Shown here: one piece after another, positions 57,927-64,000 of the stretch
Position numbering within the stretch: the stretch's first letter is position 1
Layout: each line of letters starts with the position of its first letter
Assembly: GCF_036898465.1 (NCBI RefSeq)
Contig: NZ_JARUMJ010000001.1
Location: 6,510,001 to 6,574,000, forward strand
Direction: 5' to 3'
DNA: 64,000 nt
Source: Streptomyces sp. B21-105
GTDB lineage: Bacteria > Actinomycetota > Actinomycetes > Streptomycetales > Streptomycetaceae
Made by a program: the position numbers and the translations under genes
The notes under the pieces: model-generated
What the model was told of the DNA's origin: nothing
The model's input: only the letters and a program-made list of their open reading frames with translations
The model's database searches: none

Positions 57927-60221
57927 GTGGCCCCAAGACGAAAGCGCCCCAAACGTCTGCCCTCGCTGGGGCAGTGCGCCGGCTGCCTCGGCTGGGGGCT
58001 GCGGGTCCAGTCACCGTTCTGCTCCCCCTGCCACCAGTGGCGCTCCAAACGGAACCGCCCGGAGGGCGAGTGCAGACGGTGCAAGCGGCTGTGGCGCATC
58101 AATGATGAAGGTTTCTGCCGGGCGTGTGTCGTGGCTGTCACCGAGTACGACGCGGCCTGGTACTTCGACCCCGCACAGGCCGCAGAGCAGCCGGCATGGA
58201 CCCAGCTCGCGTTCTGTCTGCCCGCTTCCGTCCGTCGACCTGCCCTGCCCACCGGTATCTACCGCCTGCAGACTGACGGCCGCTACCACGCACCTGGCTG
58301 GGCACGCGCTCAGCGCCCCGCCCTCGTCGTGGACGACGAGCGGATCTGTCCGCCGGCAGTGCGGGGACAGGTGGCCCTGTTCCCTGCGCCGTACCGGCTG
58401 CTGGAGCGCCATGCCGTCGCGATTCGCAGCCGATTCCAAGACGATCTGATCCAACTCAAACCGCTGGTCGGTCAGGTGCAGTCCGAGCACTGCCTCGGGC
58501 GTGCCTGGCGCGTCAGTGCCATGAACATGTTGGCCCTTGCGCTGGCGGCGCGCGACGCGGCCGGCCAGGACGTGGTCGACGCCGCGATCCTTGACGCCCT
58601 GCCTCACCGGCCCGTCGGAGTCACCCGGGTCCTGAACAAGGCTGGCTGGCTCGCCCCTGACCTGGACCGCGAGGTCGTCCTGCTGCCGCACGCCCAACGG
58701 GCCCGCCCCCAATCTCAACCACGAAGTTGTGATCACTGCCTTTCGTGGGGCCGAAACCAAGTGTGCGACGCCTGTAGAGGCTGGCGTCGTGTCTACGCTG
58801 ACCAGCGAGGATGCTGTGGTCGGTGTGGCGCCGGGCCGCTTCCTCTTCGGAACGGTCGATGCCGCGACTGCACTCGACAGCGCCTTCGACTGGGTCCTGA
58901 CACCGACGCCTCTACCTGGCGACAACTACGATTCGCCGGACCGTCCTTGGCGAACGGCAGCGCGGCCCGTCGCGAGCTCCGCGCGAATCGCCCAGAGCTC
59001 AGTCCGCCAGCCGTACTTGTAGGTCAGGCGACGATCTTCGAGATCGAGCGGGACTGGCGCCCGCTGGCCGGAGCCCTGCTGCCGGCCCCGCTACCGCCGG
59101 TGAAGGCCCTGCTGGCGGACTTCGCCCAATACACCTCCGAGAACCACTGGCACCAGAAAGTCCACGAGCCGATGGCTCGGGTCCTACGAGTGGCCGCCAC
59201 CTGGTTGGGCGCCGACACCGTCTTCCGCGAGGATGAGCTCCGGGCAATGCACCGCGTGTTCGGTGGCACGGGGCGCATTCGCGGGCTTCTCGCCTTCCTG
59301 GACCAACGCGAACAGCTCGTCACCTCGCCGCCGCGGCGCAACCGCCACGAGGCTTTCGTCCAGCGCACCATCGCCGCCTTCCCTCCACGAATCAGCGACG
59401 AACTCGGCACGTGGGTCGGGGTCTTGCGTGGCACCAGCAGGCCCCACCACCGCGTCACCGACTACGCCACTATGCGCCGCTACCTCATCTACCTGGCCGC
59501 GCCACTCGCTGACTGGACCACCCGCTACACCACCTTGCGCCAGGTGACGGAGGCTGACGTCACAGCCGCTGTCACCGCGGTCAAAGGCCCACGCGCCCAC
59601 GAGCGCGCTGTGGCGATCCGGTCGCTCTTTCGAGCCCTGAAACACACCAAGCTCGTCTTCGCCGACCCCACCCGCGGCGTTCGCATAACCCGTCAGGAAC
59701 TGTTGCCCACAACTCTGGCCCCTGACCGGCTGGCCGGGCTCTTGGAGACCAGCTCCAACCCGGCTACCCGTCTGGTTCTCGCCTTGGTCGCCCTCCACGC
59801 AACCAGCGGCACCGACCTGCGCAACCTCGTCCTCTCCGACGTGCTGCTCACCCGCCGGCAACTTCTGATCCGCCGCCCCCACGGCCGTCACGTCGTCCAC
59901 CTCGACAACACCACAGCTGACCTACTGCACGCTTGGCTCCGCTACCGCCATCAGCGCTGGCCACGCACCGTCAACGCGCACCTTCTGGTCACTCAACAGA
60001 CCGCCAACGCGACCGATCCTGTCTCCGCGGACTACGTCTACAGGCGCTTCGATCCCGCCGGTCTGACTCTGCGCGCAGTTCGCGCCGACAGAATCCTTGA
60101 TGAGGCCCGCGAGACCGAAGATCCCGTCCATCTCGTCCGTGTCTTCGGAATCTCCATCACCACCGCCATGAAGTACATCCACGCTGCCCACCCCCACCGC
60201 GCCGGCCCTGTTCCTCACTGA
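57927..60221 (+). CDS. Zinc-ribbon protein with C-terminal tyrosine-recombinase-like domain
   Basis: A 764-residue protein. The N-terminal part has two CxxC-x11-CxxC zinc ribbons (Cys17/20/32/35 and 49/52/64/67), and two more lie near 268-283 and 296-313. Residues about 430-590 look like a core-binding domain. The C-terminal 170 residues follow the recombinase fold: ATSGTDLRNLVLSD (first Arg about 630), LRAVRADRILDEA where the HxxR box is expected, and FGISITTAMKYIHAAHP with a tyrosine at about 749. The usual first His of box II is not apparent. It is probably the second recombinase or DNA-targeting subunit, comparable to TnpB of Tn554. GTG start. Confidence 0.85.
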   Translation: MAPRRKRPKRLPSLGQCAGCLGWGLRVQSPFCSPCHQWRSKRNRPEGECRRCKRLWRINDEGFCRACVVAVTEYDAAWYFDPAQAAEQPAWTQLAFCLPASVRRPALPTGIYRLQTDGRYHAPGWARAQRPALVVDDERICPPAVRGQVALFPAPYRLLERHAVAIRSRFQDDLIQLKPLVGQVQSEHCLGRAWRVSAMNMLALALAARDAAGQDVVDAAILDALPHRPVGVTRVLNKAGWLAPDLDREVVLLPHAQRARPQSQPRSCDHCLSWGRNQVCDACRGWRRVYADQRGCCGRCGAGPLPLRNGRCRDCTRQRLRLGPDTDASTWRQLRFAGPSLANGSAARRELRANRPELSPPAVLVGQATIFEIERDWRPLAGALLPAPLPPVKALLADFAQYTSENHWHQKVHEPMARVLRVAATWLGADTVFREDELRAMHRVFGGTGRIRGLLAFLDQREQLVTSPPRRNRHEAFVQRTIAAFPPRISDELGTWVGVLRGTSRPHHRVTDYATMRRYLIYLAAPLADWTTRYTTLRQVTEADVTAAVTAVKGPRAHERAVAIRSLFRALKHTKLVFADPTRGVRITRQELLPTTLAPDRLAGLLETSSNPATRLVLALVALHATSGTDLRNLVLSDVLLTRRQLLIRRPHGRHVVHLDNTTADLLHAWLRYRHQRWPRTVNAHLLVTQQTANATDPVSADYVYRRFDPAGLTLRAVRADRILDEARETEDPVHLVRVFGISITTAMKYIHAAHPHRAGPVPH

Positions 60222-60363
60222 GCCCCAGTGGGGCCAGATCAAACCGCCCTGCGGGACCACCACAACGCCCGGCTGGATAGCACGGTCGGTCTCCCCCGCC
60301 CACACCCCCGAAATCAAACAAATATCCCAGTCGGGCGTGGGCATGACATAGGGTCAGACGCGT

Positions 60364-60394
60364 GTGCGGGCCTGCACTAGCGGCCCGCACTAGC
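60364..60394 (+). promoter_or_regulatory. Hairpin and direct repeats upstream of the cargo genes
   Basis: GTGCGGGCC (60364-60372) and GGCCCGCAC (60382-60390) are a perfect 9-bp inverted repeat. Overlapping it, GCACTAGC occurs twice (60374-60381 and 60387-60394). The cluster ends 28 bp before the start of the first cargo gene and could be an operator or terminator separating recombinase and cargo transcription. Confidence 0.5.
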
Positions 60395-60422
60395 CGTGCA
60401 CGAACTAGAGAAAAGGATCCAT

Positions 60423-60998
60423 GTGAAATCCACCCGACACCCCGCGCCGCGGGCAAGACGCCGATTAACCCGGCCGCTCGGCGCCCTGCTCGCCTTCGGC
60501 GCATCCCTGATGCTGGTGTTCACCACCGCCACCGCCGCCCAGGCGCACTACGTGTACCAGTCCGACGAGGTCTGGTCCAACAGCGACTCCTCCAAGTGCG
60601 AGTACACCTACTCGGAGGTCTCCCACGGCAGCGGAGGCGGCTACGCCAGGGCCTACGGGCTGGCCTCCTCCGGCATTCCCTTCTCCCAGGCGTGCATCCT
60701 GGTCTGGAACCGGCCCCCGGGCAACCTTAAGGCCGCTTTTCAGTACTTCTACTGGGACGGCACCCAGTGGGGCGTGTGCCGGCAGCTCATGGGCACCCAG
60801 AACCCCGATGGCACCTGGAGCGGCTACGCCAACACCACCGAGACCTCCAGGATGGAACTCAACTACGACTTCGGGGTCGTGTCGCCCTGCGGTTGGGGCT
60901 ACTACGCGACCAAGGCCGGGAGCAACGTCTACTACGGCGGCACCTGGTACGGGGGCAACGTCCCCATCTGGTCCGGACAGCACATCATCGAGAACTAA
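60423..60998 (+). CDS. Secreted cysteine-containing protein of unknown function (cargo, TTA codon)
   Basis: A 191-residue protein with a twin-basic signal peptide (RARRRLTRPLGALLAFGASLMLVFTTATAAQA), cleavage likely before HYVYQSDEVW. The mature part (~150 residues) is rich in Tyr, Trp, Gly and Ser and has four cysteines (SSKCEY, SQACIL, GVCRQL, SPCGWG), enough for two disulfides. No family was recognised. The GTG start is chosen for the AAAAGGA site seven bases upstream. A leucine in the signal region is encoded by TTA (60465-60467), so translation should need bldA tRNA, typically active late in development. Confidence 0.8.
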   Translation: MKSTRHPAPRARRRLTRPLGALLAFGASLMLVFTTATAAQAHYVYQSDEVWSNSDSSKCEYTYSEVSHGSGGGYARAYGLASSGIPFSQACILVWNRPPGNLKAAFQYFYWDGTQWGVCRQLMGTQNPDGTWSGYANTTETSRMELNYDFGVVSPCGWGYYATKAGSNVYYGGTWYGGNVPIWSGQHIIEN

Positions 60999-61024
60999 CC
61001 TGCAAGAAGCTGGAGACACCGCAC

Positions 61025-61444
61025 ATGAAGAAGACCCGTGTATCCCTCGCTGTGACAGCGGCGGCCGGCGTGCTGCTGCTGGGCACCCTGGCAGTGAACG
61101 CCTCCGCCGACGAGTCGCCCCGCTCCGCCGACAGCGGGCAGAGCGAGAAGGCCGCGGTGCCGCCGGCTCCGCCGACCCCGGAGTGGGTCAACCCTGACGG
61201 CACGGTGGACGAGTCCAAGATGCCCGAAGAGATGCCGCTGATGGGGCCGGACGGCAAGGTCGTCAAGGACGAAAACGGCAACCCCCTCATGGTCGAGACG
61301 CGCGTCAAGTTAGCGGAGCCCGGAGCGCCCCAGGCGCCCCTGGCTGGCCCCCGGGCCGGGGAGAAGCGGTCCACGAGCACGGACGCAGAAGGCCGCAAGA
61401 CGGAGACCATCGAGGTCGAGCCGTCCGTTCCGCCCGCGCAGTGA
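61025..61444 (+). CDS. Small secreted acidic protein (cargo, TTA codon)
   Basis: A 139-residue protein with a classical signal peptide MKKTRVSLAVTAAAGVLLLGTLAVNASA, cleaved before DESPRS. The mature part is Pro/Glu/Lys-rich (VPPAPPTPEWVNPDGTVDESKMPEEMPLMGPDGKVVKDENGNPLMVET) and ends EVEPSVPPAQ, with no known domain. It follows the first secreted protein by 26 bp and is probably co-transcribed. Leu96 is a TTA codon (61310-61312), so it too should depend on bldA. Confidence 0.8.
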   Translation: MKKTRVSLAVTAAAGVLLLGTLAVNASADESPRSADSGQSEKAAVPPAPPTPEWVNPDGTVDESKMPEEMPLMGPDGKVVKDENGNPLMVETRVKLAEPGAPQAPLAGPRAGEKRSTSTDAEGRKTETIEVEPSVPPAQ

Positions 61445-61475
61445 CCTGAGGGACATTCCGGAGAAGAAGGGCCGC

Positions 61476-61739
61476 ATGAGCAGGCTGCTGGAAGCGGTGT
61501 GTGCGCTGACCGTGGGCGTCCTCGTTGCGCTCCTTGTATGGGGCGCTGACCCGGACGCCGTGCGGGTGGCGTGGAGGGAGGGCGAGCTGAGCGGTGTCAC
61601 GGTCGTGTTCGTAGCGGCGTGTGCGCTGTGGCTGGTGCTATGGCGCAGGCGTACCGGGCGCGGCCGACTGGCATGGCCGCTTGCGGTGCTGCTGTGCGGT
61701 GCGGCTATTGCGCTGGTCATGGCGGCCATGGCCGGTTGA
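61476..61739 (+). CDS. Small membrane protein of unknown function (cargo)
   Basis: An 87-residue protein with three hydrophobic stretches (AVCALTVGVLVALLVWGA, VTVVFVAACALWLVLW, LAWPLAVLLCGAAIALVMAAMAG) separated by short charged loops. A GGAGAAGAAGG ribosome site precedes the ATG. It lies 31 bp after the second secreted-protein gene and ends just before a strong terminator, so it is the last gene of the cargo operon. No TTA codon was seen. Confidence 0.7.
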   Translation: MSRLLEAVCALTVGVLVALLVWGADPDAVRVAWREGELSGVTVVFVAACALWLVLWRRRTGRGRLAWPLAVLLCGAAIALVMAAMAG

Positions 61740-62114
61740 CCGGCGCAGACAGGTGGGGCTCCCCGTTCTTGTGGGCGGGGAGCCCCACTGGCGTTTCGGG
61801 GTGGAGCGGCTGTTAAGGATCTTGACAGGAGGGGCAAGATATCTCTGAGTCACGGCTGCTGTGTCAGCGACCTGGTCCGATTCCGGGACATCACGCCTGC
61901 GATTACAAGCCCGCCGGATCGGCCCCTGACGCGAGGCCAGAAGCTCCCCAACACGGCACTGGCGGCCGTCCGCGATCTGACGTCCCGATCGCCGGTCGAT
62001 TCAGACACATCGCAGCAACGGCCGAAAACCCGCCGTACTCATAGCTGTCGGTGAACCACTCACGCGTCGGTTCCTGCGACTCACCGGCCAGAAATCAACG
62101 AACCCGCCTGCTTC
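61740..62114. other. Right end of the inserted element, non-coding
   Basis: After the terminator no gene was found. The region contains AACCCGCC twice (62027-62034 and 62101-62108) and GTGAACCAC (62051-62059), which mirror motifs at the left junction, plus ACGCGTCGGTTCC (62062-62074), close to ACGCGTCGTTCC at the left end (56293-56304). These are probably recombinase-binding sites. Confidence 0.6.
61753..61788 (+). terminator. Terminator of the cargo operon
   Basis: GTGGGGCTCCCCG (61753-61765) and CGGGGAGCCCCAC (61776-61788) form a perfect 13-bp stem with a ten-base loop, 13 bp after the membrane protein stop. Confidence 0.9.
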
Positions 62115-62490
62115 GCCCGGCGGCGGCGTCGAGGGCGACGAGACCCGTGAAGAGGCCGCTCTGCGGGAACTCGTCGAGGAGACCGGCATCACCGAGGTCG
62201 ACCTCGGTCCGGTGCTGTGGCGGCGGATGTGCTCCTTCCCCTTCGCGGGCCGCCGCTGGGACCAGGACGAGTGGTACTACCTCGCCCGGACGACGGTCAC
62301 GGCGACCCGGGCGACGGCCCTGACCGAGCTGGAACGGCGCAGTGTCGCCGGAGCTCGATGGTGGACGTGTCAGGAACTGGCCCAGGCACATGAGACGGTG
62401 TATCCGACCAGACTCGCCGAGCTGCTGCGCAGGCTGCTCGACGACGGTCCTCCGGCCGGACCGGTGACCCTTGACGCGGAAATCGTCTAG
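62115..62490 (+). pseudogene. NUDIX hydrolase, 3' fragment (interrupted)
   Basis: Encodes PGGGVEGDETREEAALRELVEETGI, which fits the NUDIX box G-x5-E-x7-REL-x-EE-x-G-I exactly, followed by the rest of the hydrolase (LWRRMCSFPFAGRRWDQDEWYYLAR.. to LDAEIV). It has no start codon of its own in the correct frame near the junction; the 5' part is at 56020-56255. It is intact apart from the insertion, suggesting a recent event. Confidence 0.9.
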
Positions 62491-62545
62491 GGCGCTCGGG
62501 ACTGGCGCACAATGGGGGGATCGCACGGCTGAAGGGGAACATGCC

Positions 62546-62854
62546 ATGAGCGCCGAGGACCTCGAGAAGTACGAGACCGAGATGGAGCTGAAGCTCTACC
62601 GGGAGTACCGCGATGTCGTCGGTCTGTTCAAATACGTGATCGAGACCGAGCGTCGTTTCTATCTGACCAACGATTACGAGATGCAGGTGCACTCGGTCCA
62701 GGGTGAGGTGTTCTTCGAGGTGTCGATGGCCGACGCCTGGGTGTGGGACATGTACCGGCCGGCTCGCTTCGTGAAGCAGGTGCGGGTCCTCACGTTCAAG
62801 GACGTGAACATCGAGGAGCTGAACAAGAGCGACCTCGAGCTTCCGGGCAGCTGA
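62546..62854 (+). CDS. DUF2469 family protein
   Basis: A 102-residue highly conserved actinobacterial protein ([49 protein letters not shown]...[37 protein letters not shown]). Function is unknown; it is typically found between the trmD/sip region and yraN. The ATG follows GAAGGGGAA. Confidence 0.92.
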   Translation: MSAEDLEKYETEMELKLYREYRDVVGLFKYVIETERRFYLTNDYEMQVHSVQGEVFFEVSMADAWVWDMYRPARFVKQVRVLTFKDVNIEELNKSDLELPGS

Positions 62855-63027
62855 GCCTCGCCGACCGCGAGCTGACCGCGAGTCGACCCGCCGGGTTCCC
62901 CGGTCGGGCCGGCTGGGCTGCATTCCCTCGCACGGGTGACGGAGTTCTCCACAAAGGCCGGCATGTCCACCAAGATCCACTCGGTGGGGGCGGATGCGTG
63001 AGTGTGGGTGCCGGAGGTGGTGCCGAC

Positions 63028-63399
63028 ATGAACGCACAACTGGCACGTGGTGCACTCGGCAGGTACGGCGAGGAGCTCGCCGCCCGGCGGCTGGCCGAGA
63101 CCGGGATGACGGTCCTGCAGCGCAACTGGCGCTGCGGCAGGACCGGTGAGATCGACATCGTCGCGAGGGACGGCGACGTCCTGGTGGTATGCGAGGTGAA
63201 GACCCGCAGGAACGGCGGCTTCCAGGACCCTATGGCGGCGGTGACGCCGCAGAAGGCGGAGCGCCTGCGAGGGCTCGCCGAGCGATGGATCCAGGCGCAC
63301 GGCGGAGCCCCGCCGGGCGGCGTCCGGATCGACCTGGTCGGCGTGGTCCTGCCGCGCCGCGGAGCCGCCGTCGTGCAGCACGTGCGCGGGGTGGCCTGA
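63028..63399 (+). CDS. yraN: YraN/UPF0102 endonuclease-fold protein
   Basis: A 123-residue protein of the YraN (UPF0102) family, with a restriction-endonuclease-like core: [13 protein letters not shown].., [33 protein letters not shown] (the D-..-E-x-K catalytic pattern) and RIDLVGVVL. The nuclease role is inferred from the fold. The ATG has GGAGGTGG upstream. It is followed one base later by comM. Confidence 0.92.
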   Translation: MNAQLARGALGRYGEELAARRLAETGMTVLQRNWRCGRTGEIDIVARDGDVLVVCEVKTRRNGGFQDPMAAVTPQKAERLRGLAERWIQAHGGAPPGGVRIDLVGVVLPRRGAAVVQHVRGVA

Positions 63400-63400
63400 G

Positions 63401-64000
63401 ATGGGCTTCGCGCGTACGTGTGCGGTGGCTCTGGTGGGTGTCGAGGGAGTCGTCGTCGAGGTCCAGGCCGACCTCGAACCCGGAGTGGCGGCGTTCACCC
63501 TGGTGGGGCTGCCGGACAAGAGCCTGAGCGAGAGCCGGGACCGGGTGCGGGCGGCGGTGGTGAACTCGGGCGCCGAGTGGCCGCAGAAGAAGCTCACGGT
63601 GGGCCTCAGTCCCGCCTCCGTGCCCAAGGGAGGCTCGGGCTTCGATCTCGCAGTCGCCAGCGCGGTGCTCGGCGCGGCCGAACGGATCGACCCGCGGGTG
63701 CTCGCCGACATCGTGATGATCGGCGAGCTGGGTCTGGACGGACGCGTGCGCCCGGTGCGGGGCATCCTCCCCGCGGTGCTGGCCGCCGCGACCGCCGGAT
63801 ACGAGCAGGTCGTCGTGCCCGAGAGCGCCGCCGCCGAGGCCGCGTTGGTGCCCGGCGTCTCCGTGCTCGGCGTGCGCAGCCTGCGGCAGCTGATCGCCGT
63901 CCTCGCGGACGAGCCCGTGCCCGAAGAGGATCCGGACGAGTCGGGCCGCCCGGATCCGCTCCTGGCCGGCCTGCGGATGCCCGGCACGGGCGAGGCCACC
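63401..64000 (+). CDS. comM: ComM/YifB-like Mg-chelatase-family AAA+ protein, partial
   Basis: The first 200 residues of a protein that runs off the window. MGFARTCAVALVGVEGVVVEVQADLEPGVAAFTLVGLPDKSLSESRDRVRAAVVNSG is the ComM N-terminal domain, followed by KLTVGLSPASVPKGGSGFDLAVASAVLGA and IGELGLDGRVRPVRGILPAVLAA. ComM is a hexameric branch-migration helicase helping integrate incoming DNA. The AAA+ ATPase part lies beyond the window. It is transcribed with yraN. Confidence 0.93.
   Translation, partial: MGFARTCAVALVGVEGVVVEVQADLEPGVAAFTLVGLPDKSLSESRDRVRAAVVNSGAEWPQKKLTVGLSPASVPKGGSGFDLAVASAVLGAAERIDPRVLADIVMIGELGLDGRVRPVRGILPAVLAAATAGYEQVVVPESAAAEAALVPGVSVLGVRSLRQLIAVLADEPVPEEDPDESGRPDPLLAGLRMPGTGEAT

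Larger units (their letters stand above)
56256..62114. mobile_element. Three-gene tyrosine-recombinase element inserted in a NUDIX gene
   Basis: A 5.86-kb insertion splitting the NUDIX gene. It contains, all on the plus strand, a tyrosine recombinase, a small HTH protein, a large zinc-ribbon recombinase-like protein, two secreted-protein genes and a small membrane protein gene, then a terminator. Related motifs occur near both ends in inverted orientation: GTGGTTCAC..GAGTACGGGCGGGTT at 56247-56275, and its near reverse complement AACCCGCCGTACTC..GTGAACCAC at 62027-62059. The gene set resembles Tn554-type (tnpA, tnpB, tnpC) transposons, which insert site-specifically. Exact ends are inferred from restoring the host reading frame. 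Confidence 0.85.

Noticed and set aside
60396..60422. A longer start (MHELEKRIH...) for the first cargo protein
   Set aside because: The GTG nine codons later has the AAAAGGA ribosome site and gives a normal basic signal-peptide start.
62212..62490. An independent 92-residue gene after the element
   Set aside because: It is simply the in-frame 3' part of the interrupted NUDIX gene and lacks the NUDIX box if started internally.

Overview
The window is a high-GC, densely packed actinobacterial chromosome segment. Gene content and order (cofC, gpsA-ddl, thiL-thiD, recG, rsmD-coaD, rpmF-rnc-mutM, smc, ftsY, nsdA, amtB-glnK-glnD, ffh, rpsP-khpA-rimM-trmD-rplS, four consecutive sip genes, DUF2469-yraN-comM) match the conserved core of Streptomyces. 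NsdA, four tandem type I signal peptidases and rare TTA codons also point to Streptomyces. No rRNA, tRNA or CRISPR array was seen.

Layout. 1-7053 holds F420 side-chain (cofC), glycerolipid (plsC-like, gpsA), cell-wall (ddl) and thiamine (thiL, thiD) genes. 7131-17773 holds rpmB, a FakA/DAK2 protein, a probably lineage-specific HSP90-family/TPR protein pair, and a recG gene interrupted in frame by a 288-residue intein. 17876-26264 holds rsmD, coaD, a DivIVA-like coiled-coil protein, the YceD-rpmF-rnc-mutM cluster, an HxlR regulator facing a flavodoxin-like quinone reductase, a CAP-domain surface protein and acylphosphatase. 26541-34764 holds smc (with a long low-complexity insertion in the hinge), the glucose permease glcP, a luciferase-like monooxygenase and ftsY. 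34994-43820 holds a prim-pol-type protein, nsdA, the GlnR-box-controlled amtB-glnK-glnD nitrogen operon and ffh. 43936-49272 holds an FtsH paralogue, a methyltransferase, a frameshifted archaeal/eukaryal-type prolyl-tRNA synthetase and an HExxH metallopeptidase-like protein. 49680-56030 is the translation and secretion block rpsP to sipZ.

The accessory region is 56256-62114. A NUDIX hydrolase gene just after sipZ is split in two by about 5.86 kb of DNA. The insert carries three tightly coupled genes (a catalytically complete tyrosine recombinase, a small Xre-type HTH protein, and a large zinc-ribbon/tyrosine-recombinase-like protein), a gene order reminiscent of Tn554-type tnpABC modules. Three small exported or membrane cargo genes follow. 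The first two each carry a TTA codon, so they should depend on the developmental tRNA BldA. Motifs near the two ends form an inverted repeat. Rejoining the NUDIX halves at the inferred junction restores a 203-residue reading frame with a perfect NUDIX box.

The points most worth following up are the recombinase/BldA-cargo element, the RecG intein (Ala at position 1, Trp/Cys/Thr residues of class 3, inserted inside the Walker A motif), the HSP90-TPR pair, the SMC hinge insertion, and the 4-bp duplication that breaks the extra prolyl-tRNA synthetase. Functions are assigned from recognised motifs and family knowledge. No database search was possible.
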